64,000 bases of DNA from Acrocarpospora macrocephala (lineage in GTDB: Bacteria; Actinomycetota; Actinomycetes; Streptosporangiales; Streptosporangiaceae), in the NCBI RefSeq assembly GCF_009687865.1, contig NZ_BLAE01000010.1, positions 160,202 to 224,201 on the forward strand, in the 5' to 3' direction. Below are positions 62,009-64,000 of this stretch, in pieces. Position numbers and translations under genes: made by a program. The notes beneath the pieces are model-generated. The model ran no database searches. It saw only the letters and a list, made by a program, of their open reading frames with translations, and was not told the DNA's origin. The first letter of the stretch is position 1, and each line of letters begins with the position of its first letter.

Positions 62009-63898
62009 TCAGGTCGAAAGGCCGAGGTGCCGATGTGGTTTCTTCGGCATGACTCCGAAATCTCCGAACCCCGCCTCGATCAGACGCTGCAGTTCCTCCG
62101 CGCTCCGCACCGGCTCGGCGTGACCCTTGAGCAGGCTGGCGATCATCGCAGCCCGGGTCCACGTGAAACTCTGGTCTTTGCTCTCCCTGAGTCCCTGTAT
62201 GTAGTCCACCGGTTCCTCGGCCCAGGAGATGGCCGGCGTCACCTGCGAGTAGAACGGGGTGACGGTCTCGTCGGCATCCCCTTCCCGGAGCGCGTCGGTG
62301 ACCGCGGCCACGATGCGGTCGCCGACGTAATCCGCATCGCCCTCTATCTGGTCGCCGACTCTGTAGTACACGACGATTTTGTCGTTCTTGACTTCTGTGG
62401 TCGGCTGGGCGGTAGCGGACAGGAACACCTTGAACTGCGTCAGGTCGGGAAAGACAGTCGGGTCAGCGCTCAACGAGCCCAGCGCTTTCGTGGCGCGCAC
62501 GGCCGCCTGCTGCGATGTCAGGTTGATGACGATACGTCGTTGGCGATAATTAAGCCCCGCGGACTTCTCCCCCGTTCCGGACGAGTGAGCGGGGTTGAGG
62601 AAGCCTAGGTAGGAACCTATTTCCAGCGCCTGCGACACGGTTAGATACTGGCCGTCCTCGGTTTGCGCTTGGATCGTGAAGGCGTCAGTCGCCTCGTAGA
62701 TTTCTTCTATTTCCTGCTGGGATAGCGCGTGCTTGAGGTAGCCGGCATCGCTGTACCCCATCATGGTGTATATCTTGGCGGCCAGGGTGCTCGGATCGGC
62801 GACGAGAGCGCCTTTCTTGTACCAGGTGTCATAGAGCTCTTTGTAGAACCGCTTATCACGATCCTCGTTCCTGGCGGATCGCACGTTGTCCGGGTACGGG
62901 GAAAGCGTGTCACGTTTGGTCTTTTTCAGTTGGCTCGATCTTCCGGTCGGTGATTCCGTCCGAGCGGACCTGTTGGGAGCCGTGCTTCGATCCCTGGATC
63001 TCGGCTCCCGCTCGGACTTACTGGAATCGGACCGTTCAGGTTCGGCGTCGGATCGTGTTCGCGTTGTCGTTGTGGTTGCCGTAGCCGGGGACAGGCGAAG
63101 CGGCTGGCGCGCCAGGCTGGACGACGTCTGCGTGGTTATGGGCGGGGACGGTCTGGGGAGAGGTGGCCTGTTCCCGGGAACCGGGAGCGGGGCGGGCTTC
63201 AAGAGTGCCGGCGTGAGGGGTGCCGAAGGCGTTGGCATCCCCGAGCGTGTGGGTGGGCCCGCAGTACGCGGAACGTTCGAGGTGAGCGGAAAACTCGGCG
63301 AGGCGGTTACCGGCATCGGGCGGCTTGGCGCCGGTTGGTGGGTGAACGGCGCGAATTTGAGTGTGAACGGGGGATCGTTCGCGTTGCCGGGATTCATCCG
63401 CACTACCGGCGGGCGGCTCGCGGAGACCGACGTCAATGGCTGGGAGGTAAGCGTCGGCGTAGGTGGATTCGATCGCCCGACGCTCGCCTGGGGTGGGTTC
63501 GTACGGGCAGGTGGTGGCACCCTCGCCGGTGTGACCGGCGGCCGGACGGGCTGCGTCCGGGTTGGGGCTGATCTCGTCGGCGCGGGTGTGTTCAGTCGCC
63601 CGGCGTACGTCTGAGGTGGATTCGTGCGAGCAGGCACCCTCGCGGGCACCACCGGCGATCGGACGGGCTGCGTCTGAGGCCGGACCGGTGTGGGCGGCGG
63701 GGGATTGCTCCTTGCGGGAGGCGTGCTGGGGGTCGTTGCCGTCCTGGTGGTGTCCTGGGTGGAGGAAGTGCTTCCGCCAGGGCGCGCGCGTGGCGGAGAG
63801 GTCCGCTTGCGGTGAAAGGCCAAGGCTTCCGTCCGTGGATAAGGGCATGTCGTGAAGAAGGGAGCAATATCGTCCCTTAGCCCTAGATCGCACCGCAT
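62009..63898 (-). CDS. proline-rich protein with HopA1-like C-terminal domain
   Basis: Up to 629 residues. The N-terminal ~300 are Pro/Thr/Ser/Arg-rich and hold two imperfect ~34-residue repeats (TQPVRSPVVPARVPARTNPP and TQPVRPPVTPARVPPPARTN); between them most base changes are synonymous in this frame, which supports it over a competing open frame in the same region. Then comes a charged stretch. From about residue 350 the domain has RIVINLTSQQAAVRATKALG, FKVFLSATAQP, DKIVVYYRVGDQI and TPAISWAEEP, resembling HopA1/LxmY-type proteins. Those occur as bacterial effectors and in some lanthipeptide pathways. The start is uncertain, since another candidate gene overlaps it on the opposite strand. 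Confidence 0.55.
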   Translation of the reverse strand: MRCDLGLRDDIAPFFTTCPYPRTEALAFHRKRTSPPRARPGGSTSSTQDTTRTATTPSTPPARSNPPPPTPVRPQTQPVRSPVVPARVPARTNPPQTYAGRLNTPAPTRSAPTRTQPVRPPVTPARVPPPARTNPPQASVGRSNPPTPTLTSQPLTSVSASRPPVVRMNPGNANDPPFTLKFAPFTHQPAPSRPMPVTASPSFPLTSNVPRTAGPPTRSGMPTPSAPLTPALLKPAPLPVPGNRPPLPRPSPPITTQTSSSLARQPLRLSPATATTTTTRTRSDAEPERSDSSKSEREPRSRDRSTAPNRSARTESPTGRSSQLKKTKRDTLSPYPDNVRSARNEDRDKRFYKELYDTWYKKGALVADPSTLAAKIYTMMGYSDAGYLKHALSQQEIEEIYEATDAFTIQAQTEDGQYLTVSQALEIGSYLGFLNPAHSSGTGEKSAGLNYRQRRIVINLTSQQAAVRATKALGSLSADPTVFPDLTQFKVFLSATAQPTTEVKNDKIVVYYRVGDQIEGDADYVGDRIVAAVTDALREGDADETVTPFYSQVTPAISWAEEPVDYIQGLRESKDQSFTWTRAAMIASLLKGHAEPVRSAEELQRLIEAGFGDFGVMPKKPHRHLGLST

Positions 63899-64000
63899 CC
63901 TGATCGCCGATTCGGTCGACGATACGTACCCGCCGAAAAACGACCCGGCCGGGGACGCGCTGGTACTTGAACTGCCTCAGGTGATGGCGGCGGGCCGCAC
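63852..64000 (+). CDS. possible gene start running off the right edge
   Basis: A GTG at 63852 opens a frame without stop to the edge (49 codons): it reads HRILIADSVDDTYPPKNDPA in the middle and continues DALVLELPQVMAAGR. No ribosome site and no family recognised. It overlaps the N-terminus assumed for the minus-strand gene at 62009-63898, so one of the two starts must be wrong. Confidence 0.25.
   Translation, partial: MKKGAISSLSPRSHRILIADSVDDTYPPKNDPAGDALVLELPQVMAAGR

Noticed and set aside
63036..63893. Competing minus-strand frame in the proline-rich region, starting MPLSTDGSLG
   Set aside because: Its base composition is plausible, but differences between the two internal repeats are mostly synonymous only in the other frame.
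1..64000. CRISPR array, rRNA or tRNA genes
   Set aside because: No regularly spaced repeats, and no rRNA or tRNA-like sequence was noticed in a by-eye reading; a tRNAscan run would settle the tRNA point.

Overview
The window is high-GC DNA with a strong G/C third-codon bias, frequent GTG starts and many four-base ATGA/GTGA gene overlaps. This points to an actinobacterium, probably a Streptosporangiaceae-like soil or aquatic genus (Nonomuraea, Actinomadura and relatives). That assignment is inferred from composition and gene content only. No rRNA, tRNA, intact IS element, phage gene or CRISPR array was seen.

Region A (1 to about 25,000) is a CoA-thioester catabolic regulon. It holds a nine-protein-scale set of genes: a dipeptide-type ABC importer (21943 down to 16378) followed without a break by a MaoC/FAS1-like dehydratase and two CaiB-type CoA-transferases; a second dehydratase copy; an acyl-CoA synthetase; a lone 2-oxoacid-dehydrogenase E2 catalytic domain; a GMC oxidoreductase; an SDR; a crotonyl-CoA carboxylase/reductase-like enzyme; a TesB-type thioesterase; an alpha/beta hydrolase; two MFS exporters; and two closely related ArsR-type regulators. 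A 16-bp dyad (consensus near TTCKATRGTTCTCGAA) recurs before most of these units and is probably the ArsR operator. Gene fragments (ArsR, thioesterase, MFS, SDR) show that part of the regulon has been duplicated or lost; three of them still sit beside a copy of the operator. The imported substrate cannot be named from sequence.

The next block (25,019-29,040) is an envelope-type cluster: DedA, two GT4 glycosyltransferases and an SGNH hydrolase between them.

Region B (29,359-46,013) is a second catabolic island with a different flavour and less extreme third-position GC. It has a ribose-type ABC importer, a two-component flavin monooxygenase, an HSL-type esterase, an amidase, a class III aminotransferase, an acyl-CoA synthetase, two zinc-less MDR reductases, a tandem SnoaL protein, an SDR and a TetR/QsdR-like regulator. 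One gene is an in-frame chimera of an aminoglycoside-phosphotransferase-like N-terminus and an acyl-CoA dehydrogenase C-terminus. A ~50-bp regulatory element is repeated at two promoters.

Region C (46,088-64,000) looks like resident chromosome: a secreted lipase-like protein, a double-length Lrp/AsnC regulator beside an internally deleted aminotransferase, and then the most notable locus. From 49,634 to 61,991 five genes, four of whose junctions are tight or overlapping, encode a DUF4132-like protein, a 1,613-residue protein with a propeller-like middle, a MoxR AAA+ ATPase, a DUF5682-VWA fusion and a SWIM zinc-finger protein. Their content and order recall Escherichia coli yehI-yehL-yehM-yehP-yehQ, with yehM and yehP fused. 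A proline-rich protein with a HopA1-like C-terminus converges on this module from the right.
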